Positions 1 through 16,694 of a stretch of 29,858 nucleotides of DNA are shown one piece after another. The translations under genes and the position numbers were made by a program. A model generated the notes under the pieces. That model worked only from the letters and a program-made list of their open reading frames with translations. It searched no databases and was not told the origin of the DNA. Positions within the stretch are counted from its first letter, which is position 1; each line of letters opens with the position of its first letter. Origin of the DNA: Folioceros fuciformis (taxonomy: Eukaryota; Anthocerotophyta; Anthocerotopsida; Anthocerotales); NCBI GenBank assembly GCA_049999805.1, contig JBNGIO010001631.1:1-29858 (forward strand). The letters are read 5' to 3'.

Positions 1-186
1 GGGTAGCCTGCGCTGCGCATTTGTTTCCCAAACGGTCTGGCCTAGCGAGGGGATCTCGAGGATGAAGCCAGCTGGCTGGGGGTTGTTTGTGTGTAGCAGT
101 AGCAGCATGTAGGAGGTGGCATGGCAGGAAGTGAGTCGTGAGTCGTGAGTCGTGAATCTTCATGAGCAGGCGCTCCAGGTGATACG

Positions 187-190
<4 letters not shown>

Positions 191-217
<27 letters not shown>
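191..217. repeat. (GT)n dinucleotide microsatellite
   Basis: An uninterrupted GT run of about 13 units, followed by a short imperfect GGGTGTGT extension. It is an ordinary microsatellite and the source of the Cys-Val or Thr-His strings in the overlapping frames. Confidence 0.95.
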
Positions 218-221
<4 letters not shown>

Positions 222-790
222 TGTCTGGGATTCAGATTCCGAAGACGTGCAAGCGGAGGAGAAGGCAGACGTATGGATGTACGTGGCCGGCCACGTAAGC
301 CGGGGACGCACCCGGCAAGCGGCCCAGCTCGGGCCAAACATTCCCGGGACAGCCCGCACCAACAGCGCACCTCCCTTGTAGGAATCGCCACCGCGTCCGA
401 CTGCGAGTCGGGTTGCGGTTTTGGCAGCATCCTGATTCCCCTGCATGATGGGCTCTAGAATACTATACACCCCAGATTCCTCCCATCTCTCCTACTCAGA
501 TTCCTCCACCGCCGCTCCGATCTGGTCCCATGAGTCTGTCAGAACCTGGCAGGCATGGCATTCACTCCCAGCCAGCGCCATTGCTGCCATATCCTCGGAA
601 CTCCAAGTCAGTTGCAACCTGCGCATGCATGGAACATTTTCCGCACTCCAGCTCCGCTCCGCTCCCCTCCCTCGAGTCACCAACCCGACTCACGCCTACA
701 AATACCCATGCTGGCCTGGCCTGGCCTGATCGAATGGCCCAACACCTACTACATACATAGTGGCCTGGCATGGCTCTGGCCTGACCCTGT

Positions 791-795
791 CTCTG

Positions 796-838
<43 letters not shown>

Positions 839-892
839 CCCTGGCCCTGGCCCTGGCCCCGGCCCCGGCCCCGGCCCCGGCCCCGGCCCCGG
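791..892. repeat. Ordered 17-unit hexanucleotide array
   Basis: Seventeen perfect 6-bp units in three homogeneous blocks: eight CTCTGG (791-838), three CCCTGG (839-856) and six CCCCGG (857-892). Each block differs from its neighbour by one T-to-C step, so GC content rises stepwise along the array. The open frame through it (Gly-Ser then Gly-Pro) has no other coding support, so the array is read as non-coding. Imperfect CTGGC pentamers lie just upstream. Confidence 0.95.
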
Positions 893-1820
893 CCTAGTCG
901 ACGCGCTCAATAGGGTACAACTGGGCTTGTTGACTGGCCCCGCCCGTGATCCTCTCCAGTACAGTCCTTCGAACAGCCAACGGCAGTGCGGGGAGGGAGG
1001 GGCCGGCCATGCCCAAATCTTTACAGCGGGAGCCACGCAGCGCAGGCCACCTTGTGATGTTGCGGGTGGTGGGGCTGGGACGTACTCGGGAGAGTTCCCG
1101 AAGGACTGCCCCCAGCTGTGCCCATGTTCTGCCGTTCGGGGAAAGGGAAAAGTCTCCCAACATGCTGCAATAAAGTATCCGGGTTAGGGCTACAGCGCGG
1201 GCTGCGTGGATCCATACACAAAGACAGGTTAGCTATCTTGGCCGTGGAAGCTTGATGCCTGCCCACCCCCCCGTCTCTCTACTCCTTCCGTGAGGAGGGG
1301 GGGAGGGTAGGTAGGTGGAGCCTGTACACCCATCACTTCAGCATTCCGTTCCGCCCACAAGTAATGCTTCCTCACACTCCTACAACTTTGGACAACAGAC
1401 TATCTACCCCCTTCATGGAAAGGGGAAAGGGAACCCCAGATGCGAGAAGTGGGTAACAAGCGGTTACGTTGACAGACTGACTCTTGGCAGTGAACAACAA
1501 TAATATATGAGTGTAACTCGAGTACCTGTAAAGGCATCCGGCCATGCCACAGACAGGACGACCGAAACATGGGTGCTCAGACATTGAGCGCCCCTTCGAC
1601 ATATGATAAACAAGATGCACAACAGAGACTGCAATACAGTCCAAATCCGTGCCTGCCTTTCCCGAGTCAAAAAGCTAGCCGAGAATGTATCTTTCCTGTA
1701 GTCACTCAAAAGCTACTCAAGAGCTACCTTTTCTTAAGATCCGGGAGCTCACATTCTTCGGTGGGGATTCCCGTGAGCTCCAGGTTGGAGCACTCACCTC
1801 CATAGCCCAGACAATAAATC

Positions 1821-3416
1821 CTAGTCCGGGAGTGCAGTACCACGTTCCAAATTGTTCTTGATCTCAACCGTGTACTTGCCAAAAGCTCTTTCAATCTTCC
1901 TGTTGAAATGCTCATTGCGGTCGTTGATAGAATCGATGTCCTTCTCTTCATGGAACTTGCGGCGTCTGCTGAAGTCCTTCCGACTTTGGTCTCTGTGCAT
2001 CAGCTCCTCGATCATTCTATCGACATTCCGCTCGGGGATATCTGGAGTCTGGACCACCCAACACATCAACCATACATCAACTATTCACAAGACCGTGTAG
2101 CCAACAAAACAGTCCTTTACTGTTTTGCTCCGATTACCATCCGCTTCCACACAAACTTTTCAGATAAACACTCATGGAAATATATTCCAGGACGTTTAGA
2201 AGATAGCTTTAGCTTGCCAGTGTGTTCTGTCACCTTGCCGTATTGTAGGCTCGCTCCATCCCGGTAGAAGTCAGGATCACCATCCCTCGCTTTCATGTAG
2301 TCCTCCATTGTGTTTGGGATATTCTTTGTCCTCTTCTTGTATGCAGTGTACAGGGAGCGCTGATTGAACACTGCACCGCAACAGACCCAAAGAGAGTGTT
2401 AAACGAGCAAAGCAGGCTTGGAGGTGACCTACAGGACCAACGTTTCGGCTCAGCCTTCTGAGAACCTGTTTACTCACCATCCCAACCAAAGGCTGCTGGC
2501 TTCTTGTCCCACTTCTTGTACTTGACTTCTGCAGATTCTTGTGTTTCCAACATGTACGCTTGGCTCATTTCCAATCCATTGGAACTCAATTGTTTCCCTA
2601 ACCGCTCCTTCTTTTCCTCAAACCACTTCTGCTTGGAAATGCCTCGAGACTCTTTAGGGGCTTCTTCTCTCTTCCTCTCCGCAGCAATTGCTGCCTGGTT
2701 TGCTTTTCGAGCAGCATTCTGCAAAACCATTGTAAATCAGTCTCTGCCACTCACACACGTCCTAACAATCGAGTCTCCTCCAACAAACAGCATGATAACC
2801 AGCCTCCACACGAAGCAAGCTAACAGAATAGCGTCTTCACCAATTTCATACGCAGGTCGAACAGCTTCTTCTGATGCTCAGACATGTTCGCATAGGCTTC
2901 GCTGTCCTTTTCAATCCCGTCCACAACATCCTTGCCTTCTCCATTCCCCCGCTCATCTGCCCTTTCTGCAGGTTCAAGGGTTTCTGAGGCATCTTCAGCT
3001 GGCCTCTCCGCGTCCTCCGCCTGCCTTTCAGAGCCTCGACCCAGCGACGAGGGAAGGGTTTCTGCAGACGCAACTCCTGAGTCCAGAAAACAACAACAAA
3101 CAATCCACCCATGAGCTCATAAACTGCTGATTCACTTCAGCCAACAAAACTTTTTTTTTTTTTTTTTTTTTTTTTTCTCCCGTCTCCCGTCACGAGCCCA
3201 TCACCGCAACATAGCACTCTTGTCAGCAGGAAGCGTCCCTCAGAAACCCGCAGCCACAGAATCCCAAAGTTGCTCACCTGATGCTGCCTCTGCCTGAGCA
3301 AGGGCTTCTCTCTTCTCCGCGATCACCCTGAAGCAGTACTCCACACACTCATGATACGGATTCTCTGCGTTCACGCAGCCCGGATGCACCTTGCCGGTCA
3401 TCTCCATCTCTACCAT
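1821..3416 (-). CDS. SYF2: Pre-mRNA-splicing factor SYF2 (GCIP-interacting family), 5 exons
   Basis: SYF2 belongs to the NineTeen/Prp19-associated part of the spliceosome in the nucleus. Exons read on the minus strand are 3416-3278, 3076-2841, 2718-2478, 2370-2234 and 2048-1821. All borders are GT-AG, phases join without error, and the product is 326 residues. Exon 1 encodes a plant-type N-terminus with NPYHECVEYC. Exon 2 ends in a charged segment SEHQKKLFDLRMKL. Exon 3 carries ESRGISKQKW and QAYMLETQESAEVKYKKWDK. Exon 4 has YKKRTKNI and DPDFYRDGASLQYGK. Exon 5 has FGKYTVEIKNNLERG and ends ALPD, as I recall for plant SYF2. The start is the first ATG of the exon-1 frame after a possible 5'-UTR intron acceptor near 3458; in-frame ATGs at 3407 and 3401 are alternatives. 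Intron 1 contains a 26-base homopolymer. The neighbour at 4224 is divergent. Confidence 0.93.
3151..3176. repeat. 26-base T homopolymer (A on the SYF2 strand)
   Basis: An uninterrupted run of T inside SYF2 intron 1. In the SYF2 transcript it is an oligo-A tract, so it is not the polypyrimidine tract of the acceptor. It could be slippage expansion or the tail of an old retroposed fragment; no element body was recognised beside it. Confidence 0.9.
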
Positions 3417-4223
3417 GCTGAAGCAGCGGAATGTAAGCCGTCCGTCCGTGAAACCTAGCAAAACCAAAGCCTCGTCCACTATCCCCCTTCAACGGCCTCC
3501 TCTCGAGGGGCACGAGCCCGAAGCAATTCTTGATTGCAAGACACAGCTCGACATTGTGGTGTGGAATCCATAGGCATCACTCCCAGGGCATTAGCAGACG
3601 CCTTCCACAACGTACGACTCCATGCCTTTCAATCGACCCAATCCTTATACACGTATTTACATATATAGTAGTTGGTGAACTAGGTGTACATCGTAGTTAC
3701 CAATATGGCCCATATGTCGCCACGCGAGTAACATGCTGTCGGTAAAACGTAGCCCGTGGAAGGTAAAACTCTGGAGTACACGATCTCAACGAGGCGAGGC
3801 GACGCGAGCCCGAGGTAGGCCATAAATGCGTCTAAAACCCTACAAGCCCCTGGCTGGTTTCGGTGGCCCCAAAATGTGCACCTGATGTTCGAATGTGCGT
3901 TTGCGGATCTCGATGGCACATGGAGAGTTCTTAAAGAGTGTCAGAGCAGGGGATTGGTGGAGTTCAGGACAGGATGAACGCAACGGGCCCGTTCTACGAA
4001 GTATGTCTTGTGCCTCACTACATTGTCTATTCTAGCTCTTCTGGGAGGATTTTGTTGCTGGATTCCGGCTGCATAGATGGAAGCCAGTCAGAGTAGATCA
4101 CTAGAAGTGTCGGGCAGGGAGATGCTGGCAGTCAGGACTTTGTGAGGGCAAGAGAGTGAGGAATTTCGCATATCTATGTAGGGAGCACGCAGGGACGGTT
4201 GCGGACTGCCGAGGAGGAATCGC
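3417..4223. promoter_or_regulatory. Shared divergent upstream region of SYF2 and the 4224 gene
   Basis: This 0.8 kb gap lies between two genes transcribed away from each other, so both promoters should sit here. An AT-rich patch with TATATA around 3660 could serve SYF2 as a TATA-like element, about 245 bases upstream of its start codon. The T-C-T-A-G near 3458 on the minus strand fits an acceptor for a 5'-UTR intron of SYF2. No TATA element was clear for the plus-strand gene. No coding region was supported. Assignment as promoter rests on position only. Confidence 0.4.
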
Positions 4224-5060
4224 ATGGCTCGATCGGGCATGGTGAACTTTTGTGCTCTCGTGATCATCATCTTCGCAGGGTTCACCTTCTATCAGAGGGT
4301 GCTCATGGAGTGTAACGTTGCTCGGAAGAACAGGTCTTGATTCTTGACAGTGCTGTGAAGGATTAGTTTGCTGTGATGCGATTGCTGAAAGAGCAGGAAT
4401 TTGAAACTTCTGCGACTCTTGCATGTGGTCTTTGTGGAGTAAGGTCGGGGAACTATTGTGGTTTGTGTAGTGTTCACTTCGAGCGTGTTTATGACGAAGC
4501 GCAGGACGAGGTGGCCGAGTGGAGGAGGAGATACGATTCTCAAGTGCTGCGGGCGGATGAATGCCATGCCAATGTCAGTTATCTGGACCGCGGTAAGTAC
4601 TGCTGTCATCACATGCCAGGTCTAAATCGTGATCCTGGGGAATTCGTGTGCGCAGACGACCAAGCAGCTTGTGTTGCAAGCGGAAGAGGTGAAATTATCT
4701 AGTGCGCAGCTGGAGTTCACACAGAAGGTACCAAACACCGTTGCCTCTCAAGGTTATGCGACTGCGCTTATGGTTTCCCCTCACTGCTCTCCGTCCCGCA
4801 CAGGAAAACCAAAAGCTGCTGGACGAGATCATCCGATTGAACGCAGAACTGACCAAGTCGAGAGAGACTCACGTTGATGTTGCCTCAAACGGGTACGGTG
4901 TGTGCAGTTTTTTTTTTTTCCTTCGGAGGACTCTCTTCAGGAGGTTCTGGTAGATGTATGTACTTTCTAACTCAGATCGCTGATTCCTGTGGGCAGGGAT
5001 CACGCAATGTTGAGCGTGGATGCGGAGAAATTGAAAGGACAAATTAGAAGAGATCTCTAA
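4224..5060 (+). CDS. Small membrane-anchored coiled-coil protein, unrecognised, 5 exons
   Basis: I do not recognise this family. The exons proposed are 4224-4333, 4471-4592, 4681-4727, 4804-4892 and 4997-5060, giving 143 residues with phases that join. Residues 8-22 are a strongly hydrophobic segment (FCALVIIIFAGF) after a short basic N-terminus, so a signal anchor is likely. The rest is charged and heptad-like (DEAQDEVAEWRRRYDSQ, ENQKLLDEIIRLNAEL) and ends LKGQIRRDL. Exon 3 is the weak point. The stronger-looking CAG acceptor at 4655 is out of phase with exon 2, whereas an AAG acceptor at 4680 restores the frame. The donor after exon 1 (GTCTTG) is also weak. It is divergent from SYF2. A pseudogene is possible but less likely, because the frame stays open across all exons. 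Confidence 0.6.
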
Positions 5061-5664
5061 TTGCAGCCCTTCTGAAGACAGAACAAATGTTCAGACTAGG
5101 AAAGTAGTAACTGGTGGCCGCCCATGCAGCCGAATCATCGACGCATTGCTATGGACTGTGGAATTGAAAGAATCTTCGTGGGTTCGGAACGTGGGAAGTG
5201 TTCTACGTACGGACGTATAGCACGCAATTCTTCCCAAAACCCGCATGGCCTTCTAAAATGTGCCGATGAGGTCTGTAGTTTCTTCTCTATAATACTTTAC
5301 ACGTATCCAAACGTACTGTTTGCCAGTGTCCTTTGTAGTGGCAAAGGGGGATCGCCTCCTCGAAGGACCCGTTTCACATGGCCGGTACATTTATTTACGT
5401 ATGGTTTCGCTTTTTTCACTTGATCTCCTTATTTTATCCTTGAAACTTGTATGTTTTTACCCAAAAGTTGTAAAAAAACTCAAGTTAATAAAGTTAGGGA
5501 CTGGGGTGGGTTAGAGGAAGCCCGACCGAGTTTACTATCCGCGGAAATGTTTGATTTCACTTGCGTCTCATGTTCGTTGTAGTGCCTCAGTGGATTGCTG
5601 TGGAGATTGATATCTGTATCCGAACCGCATCAAAGGACAGTGTGGAGTCGTGTCAACGTTCACC
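5061..5664. other. Intergenic: 3' flank of the 4224 gene and upstream of NRPC2
   Basis: No gene is supported in these 600 bases. The region is AT-richer than its neighbours, especially 5400-5500, and short frames show no family resemblance. It should include the NRPC2 promoter and 5' leader. No convincing TATA box stands out. Confidence 0.5.
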
Positions 5665-13216
<7,552 letters not shown>

Positions 13217-13645
13217 GATCAGGCCTGGCAGCATGTTTCTAGCATGCAAAATTTTGGTGCACTGAGCCCTTACTACTAGATACAAATGATCCATCGTCAC
13301 CGGTTGTGTCAGTGTTGCAAACCCGGGAAATGGGTTATTATCTCTGGAAACTGTGGCAGTCCACATTAGTTCTAGGTAGGGCCTGTGATTTGAGAATGGA
13401 TGTAAAATATTGCTCAAGTCGTTCAATTTCATGTATCGAACACACGGGAAAACAAGTTATGTACTAAGAACAATTGTATCCATAGAAGTTGCTTGACTAA
13501 GAAGTGAAATCGGAGAGATTGAGCCTGTCTAGCTCATCAATAACTACTGTACTCGTTTGGCTTTGTACGATGCAAAATCGAAGCGCCATACGAGCTGACT
13601 GCCTCGCCGCCTCAAATTTGCCTCCGGCTGACCTGCAGGCTGGCT
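13217..13645. other. Intergenic between NRPC2 and the PPR gene
   Basis: Holds the NRPC2 3' UTR and the upstream region of the PPR gene, both on the plus strand. No further gene, TATA box or structured RNA was recognised. Short AT-rich patches lie around 13400-13560. Confidence 0.5.
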
Positions 13646-13891
13646 ATGGATCCGTTTAAAGGGGGTGTGCATCTCGGGCCTCTGCCCACGTACTTACAAG
13701 GGGGAATGGGCTCTGCAGATCCTACAAGAGAGGATTCGTGGTACAAAGGAGCGAGTACCCTAGAGGCTCTTGGCCCGACTGAGGAAACTGTCGATCGGCG
13801 TCTCGGAGTGATTGAGGACGAGGTTTTGGCACCACTGTGGGCCGAAATCCAAAGCAAAATACCGCTGGAGGCACAAATGATTCTGCTTTAA
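13646..13891 (+). CDS. 81-codon upstream ORF in frame with the PPR gene
   Basis: An ATG-initiated frame of 81 codons ends in TAA three bases before the PPR start codon and lies in the same reading frame. The peptide is acidic, starts MDPFKGGVHLG and contains LEALGPTEETVDRRLGVIED; I recognise no domain. If the PPR messenger begins upstream of 13646, a scanning ribosome meets this frame first, which would lower PPR translation. Other readings: an unrelated gene remnant, a 5' part of the PPR gene cut off by one stop codon, or chance. The distinct composition and length make it worth recording, but expression is unproven. Confidence 0.3.
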   Translation: MDPFKGGVHLGPLPTYLQGGMGSADPTREDSWYKGASTLEALGPTEETVDRRLGVIEDEVLAPLWAEIQSKIPLEAQMILL

Positions 13892-13894
13892 ACC

Positions 13895-16513
13895 ATGGCT
13901 GCGTGGCGCGTGGCACGTCATTCACACAGGGCCACAGCAGCGTCTCTGGATCCCGTAAGGACAAATTGGTGGGATAATCTGCGTGGGGAGCCCCAGGAGG
14001 CCCTCGGATTGTACAGGCCACCTTGGGTGGGTGCCCAGCAGGCTGATCTTGACATGCCAGTGGGATATCAAAGGAGCGTAACGGCTGAAACTGTGGGCCA
14101 ATTATGTAAGCAGGGTCAGCTCAGTGACGGTGTTGAGGCTCTGGGAGTTATGGTGAAGACGGACTCTTGTGTTTCTCAGTCTCTCTTTTATACTGTGCTC
14201 AAAAAATGTATCGTCCAGAGAGACCTCGTTCTGGGTCGCCGCGTCCATGCCCTCACCGTGAAAGGGGGGTACGAGTCGGATACGTTTTTGTGCAACCATT
14301 TATTGCGGATGTATGCTACTCATGCCAGGTTGCAAGAAGCCATGGATGTCTTTGCAGTAGTTGCCGAACCAGATGCCTTCACATGGTCTGCCGTAATATC
14401 TGCACAAGTTAAACACGGACAAGACAGGCAAGCCATAGAGCTGTACCATCAAATGTGCAGGTCGGGTGTGAAACCGGATGGCCATGTTTTTGTAGCAGCC
14501 CTCCAGGCTTGTGCAAGGGGAGCAGACTTGGAAACTGGGCAGCAGGTGCATGCTCATGTGTTGACCAGTGAGGTTGAGCCTGACATGTTTGTTTGTAATT
14601 GCTTGGTGGACATGTATGCAAAGTGCGGCAGCTTGGAGGAAGCTCATAGAGTGTTTGATGGACTTGGCCAGAAGAATGTTGTGACGTGGACTTCTCTGAT
14701 AGCAGCATATTCCCAGCAGGGCATGTGGCAAAAGGCTCTTGGGCTTTATGGGGCTATGCAACAAGAGGGTATGGTCGCACCGGATTCGGTGACGTTTGTG
14801 TACCTTCTCCAGGCATGTACAAGCGTGGGCACCCCGGCCTTGGAGACCGGGAAACAGCTTCATGCACAGATTAGAGACAGAGGACTTCAATCTGACATGT
14901 TTGTAGCCACTGGTTTGGTAAACATGTATGCGAAATGTGGCAGCTTGGATGATGCTCAAACAATGTTCGATGGGCTTCCTCAGAAAGATGTGGTGATGTG
15001 GAATGCCATGATAGCAGGATATTCCCAGCAGGGCATGGGGCAGGAAGCGCTCCAGCTTTACAGGGCTATGCAGGACGAAGGTGTAACTCCAGACAATAGA
15101 GTTACGTTTGTCTCCCTCCTGCAGGCTTGTGCGAGTGTAGGAGACCTACAGCAGGGGAAGGAGCTCCACTTACTCATCCGGGAAAGAGGCTTTGAAGCTG
15201 ACGCAGTCATTGTTAGCAGCCTTGTAAACATGTATGCTAAGTGTGGGAGCTTGGTGGATGCGCGTAAGGTGTTTGACACTTTGCCCAGCAAGGATGTGGT
15301 GACCTGGAATTCCATGATAGCAGGATATGCTCAGCAGGGCCTCGGGCGCGACGCCTTGACTTTGTATGGGAACATGCAACATGAGGGCATCACTTCAGCC
15401 AATCATGTCACGTTTTTGTGCCTTCTTCAGGCATGCGCCAGTGTTGGAGCATTGCAGCAGGGCAAGCAGCTTCACTTCGAGATTCGGGAACGGGGTCTAG
15501 AGGGCGATGCGTTCATTAGCAGCTGCCTGGTGGACATGTATTCAAAATGTGGTAACTTGGAGGATGCTGGCAAACTCTTCGACAGTCTGCCCAAACGAAA
15601 TTTGGTAACATGGAATGCTCTCCTGAATGGCTACGCCCAAAATAACGATGGTCGCATGGCCATCCAGTGTTTTGAAGATATGCTGCGGCAAGGTGTTCAA
15701 CCAGATGAGACTACTTTCACATGTCTCCTTGTGGCGTGCAGTCACGCCGGACTGGTGCAAGAGGGCCAGAGGTATTTCAGACTGATGGTGGAAGAGCATG
15801 GGATTGTGCCCTCTGACTACCCCCTCAGTTGCATGGTTGATCTTCTCGGTCGCTCTGGCCAGCTGGATGAGGCCGAACATCTGTTGCGGAACGCATCGTT
15901 CGTGAACGATGTTGTGGGCTGGACAGCGTTGTTGACGGCGTGCAAAGGGTATGGCGATGTAGAGCGTGGACAACGGTGCTTTGATCATCTTGCCAAATTA
16001 GCACCTGAGGATGCCAGTGCATATGTGCTGCTGGGGACTATCTATGCGAACGCTGGCAGGTGGGACGATGTGGATAGGATTGAAAGCTGGAGGAAGTCGG
16101 CCGGTGCAATGAAAAAGGCTGCTAAGGCATGCATTGAAGTGTCGAAGGAGGTGCACGAGTTCACAGTAGGTGAAGAGAGGTCTGACATCTCTCCAACACT
16201 GATGAGCCTGAATAGTAGATTGAAGAAAGGAGGGCACGTGCCGCAAACACAGGTGGTGCTTAAGGCAGTGTCCGAGCAAGAAAAGGAGGATGCTTTGTGT
16301 GGGCACGCGGAGAAATTGGCATTGGCGTACGGTCTTCTGCACACGCCGGAAGGCTCAACTTTATTAGTTACCAAAAACCTGCGGATGTGCAACGACTGCC
16401 ACAGTAGCACGAAGATCATGTCGCGTCTTGAAAAGCGAGACATCGTTGTGAGAGATGCACACCGAGTGCATCGATTCGTGGATGGCTCATGTTCGTGTGG
16501 CGACAGACATTGA
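13895..16513 (+). CDS. PPR protein, PLS class with E and DYW cytidine-deaminase domains
   Basis: Intronless, 872 residues. PLS-class PPR proteins with a DYW domain are targeted to plastids or mitochondria, bind one or a few RNA sites, and carry out C-to-U editing (U-to-C in some lineages). Tandem PPR motifs run from about residue 95 to 640, with repeated MYAKCGSL, VVTWN and LLQACASVG signatures. E motifs follow to about 745, then a DYW domain to the end. The deaminase signature is intact: H804-A-E806 and C832-N-D-C835-H. The second zinc cluster is present as H859 and C866-S-C868. Two oddities: the protein ends GDRH instead of GDYW, and the usual PG-box (PGxSW) reads AKACIEV. No clear organelle transit peptide was proven, although the first 25 residues are basic and hydroxyl-rich. 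The start is the first ATG after an in-frame TAA. RNA target unknown. The next gene (16695) is convergent. Confidence 0.95.
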   Translation: MAAWRVARHSHRATAASLDPVRTNWWDNLRGEPQEALGLYRPPWVGAQQADLDMPVGYQRSVTAETVGQLCKQGQLSDGVEALGVMVKTDSCVSQSLFYTVLKKCIVQRDLVLGRRVHALTVKGGYESDTFLCNHLLRMYATHARLQEAMDVFAVVAEPDAFTWSAVISAQVKHGQDRQAIELYHQMCRSGVKPDGHVFVAALQACARGADLETGQQVHAHVLTSEVEPDMFVCNCLVDMYAKCGSLEEAHRVFDGLGQKNVVTWTSLIAAYSQQGMWQKALGLYGAMQQEGMVAPDSVTFVYLLQACTSVGTPALETGKQLHAQIRDRGLQSDMFVATGLVNMYAKCGSLDDAQTMFDGLPQKDVVMWNAMIAGYSQQGMGQEALQLYRAMQDEGVTPDNRVTFVSLLQACASVGDLQQGKELHLLIRERGFEADAVIVSSLVNMYAKCGSLVDARKVFDTLPSKDVVTWNSMIAGYAQQGLGRDALTLYGNMQHEGITSANHVTFLCLLQACASVGALQQGKQLHFEIRERGLEGDAFISSCLVDMYSKCGNLEDAGKLFDSLPKRNLVTWNALLNGYAQNNDGRMAIQCFEDMLRQGVQPDETTFTCLLVACSHAGLVQEGQRYFRLMVEEHGIVPSDYPLSCMVDLLGRSGQLDEAEHLLRNASFVNDVVGWTALLTACKGYGDVERGQRCFDHLAKLAPEDASAYVLLGTIYANAGRWDDVDRIESWRKSAGAMKKAAKACIEVSKEVHEFTVGEERSDISPTLMSLNSRLKKGGHVPQTQVVLKAVSEQEKEDALCGHAEKLALAYGLLHTPEGSTLLVTKNLRMCNDCHSSTKIMSRLEKRDIVVRDAHRVHRFVDGSCSCGDRH

Positions 16514-16694
16514 CGCTCTCTCACAGTCTGACCGGTCCAGTTCCATCGTCAAAGAAGCTTTCTGTCCTGCCTCTCCCTATATTATTTATCCCACCGACGT
16601 CACTTGGGGCCCTTTCGTGCAAGATAATCCCGTTGCATAAGCAGGAGATCAGCAGCTGCCCAAACCGTCGGTCGCTCAAAGCTGTAAAAAAGGC

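Larger units (their letters stand above)
1..1820. other. Intergenic flank, simple repeats only
   Basis: No coding region could be supported in this 1.8 kb stretch. The open frames here are produced by the low-complexity repeats (Gly-Ser and Gly-Pro strings on one strand, Pro-Glu strings on the other) or are short and resemble no family I know. It holds a short GTGAGTC-type triple repeat near 132-155, a (GT)n run, pentamer CTGGC repeats near 712-730, the hexamer array at 791-892, and C/G homopolymer patches near 1265-1310. Its right end is the 3' flank of SYF2, which is read from the minus strand. An exon of a gene lying mostly outside the window cannot be excluded. Confidence 0.5.

Noticed and set aside
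555-1187. 210-codon open frame with Gly-Ser and Gly-Pro repeats
   Set aside because: The frame is open only because the hexamer array has no stops; flanking residues show no domain and the opposite strand is equally open.
1265-1315. Hairpin or G-quadruplex element at the C-run/G-run pair
   Set aside because: The C7 and G7 runs could pair, but the intervening match is only a few bases and no function is indicated.
4656-4680. Upstream acceptor for exon 3 of the coiled-coil gene
   Set aside because: The CAG at 4655 looks stronger, but its phase leads to an early stop after exon 2; the AAG at 4680 keeps the coiled-coil frame. Kept as a test in the findings.
13889-13891. TAA before the PPR gene as a stop removed by U-to-C RNA editing
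   Set aside because: Such editing is known for organelle transcripts, not nuclear messengers, and this gene is nuclear.
14300-14959. 219-codon frame on the minus strand inside the PPR gene
   Set aside because: Antisense shadow of a repetitive, codon-biased PPR coding region; no family match.
16042-16524. 160-codon minus-strand frame over the DYW domain
   Set aside because: Antisense shadow of a strongly supported domain.
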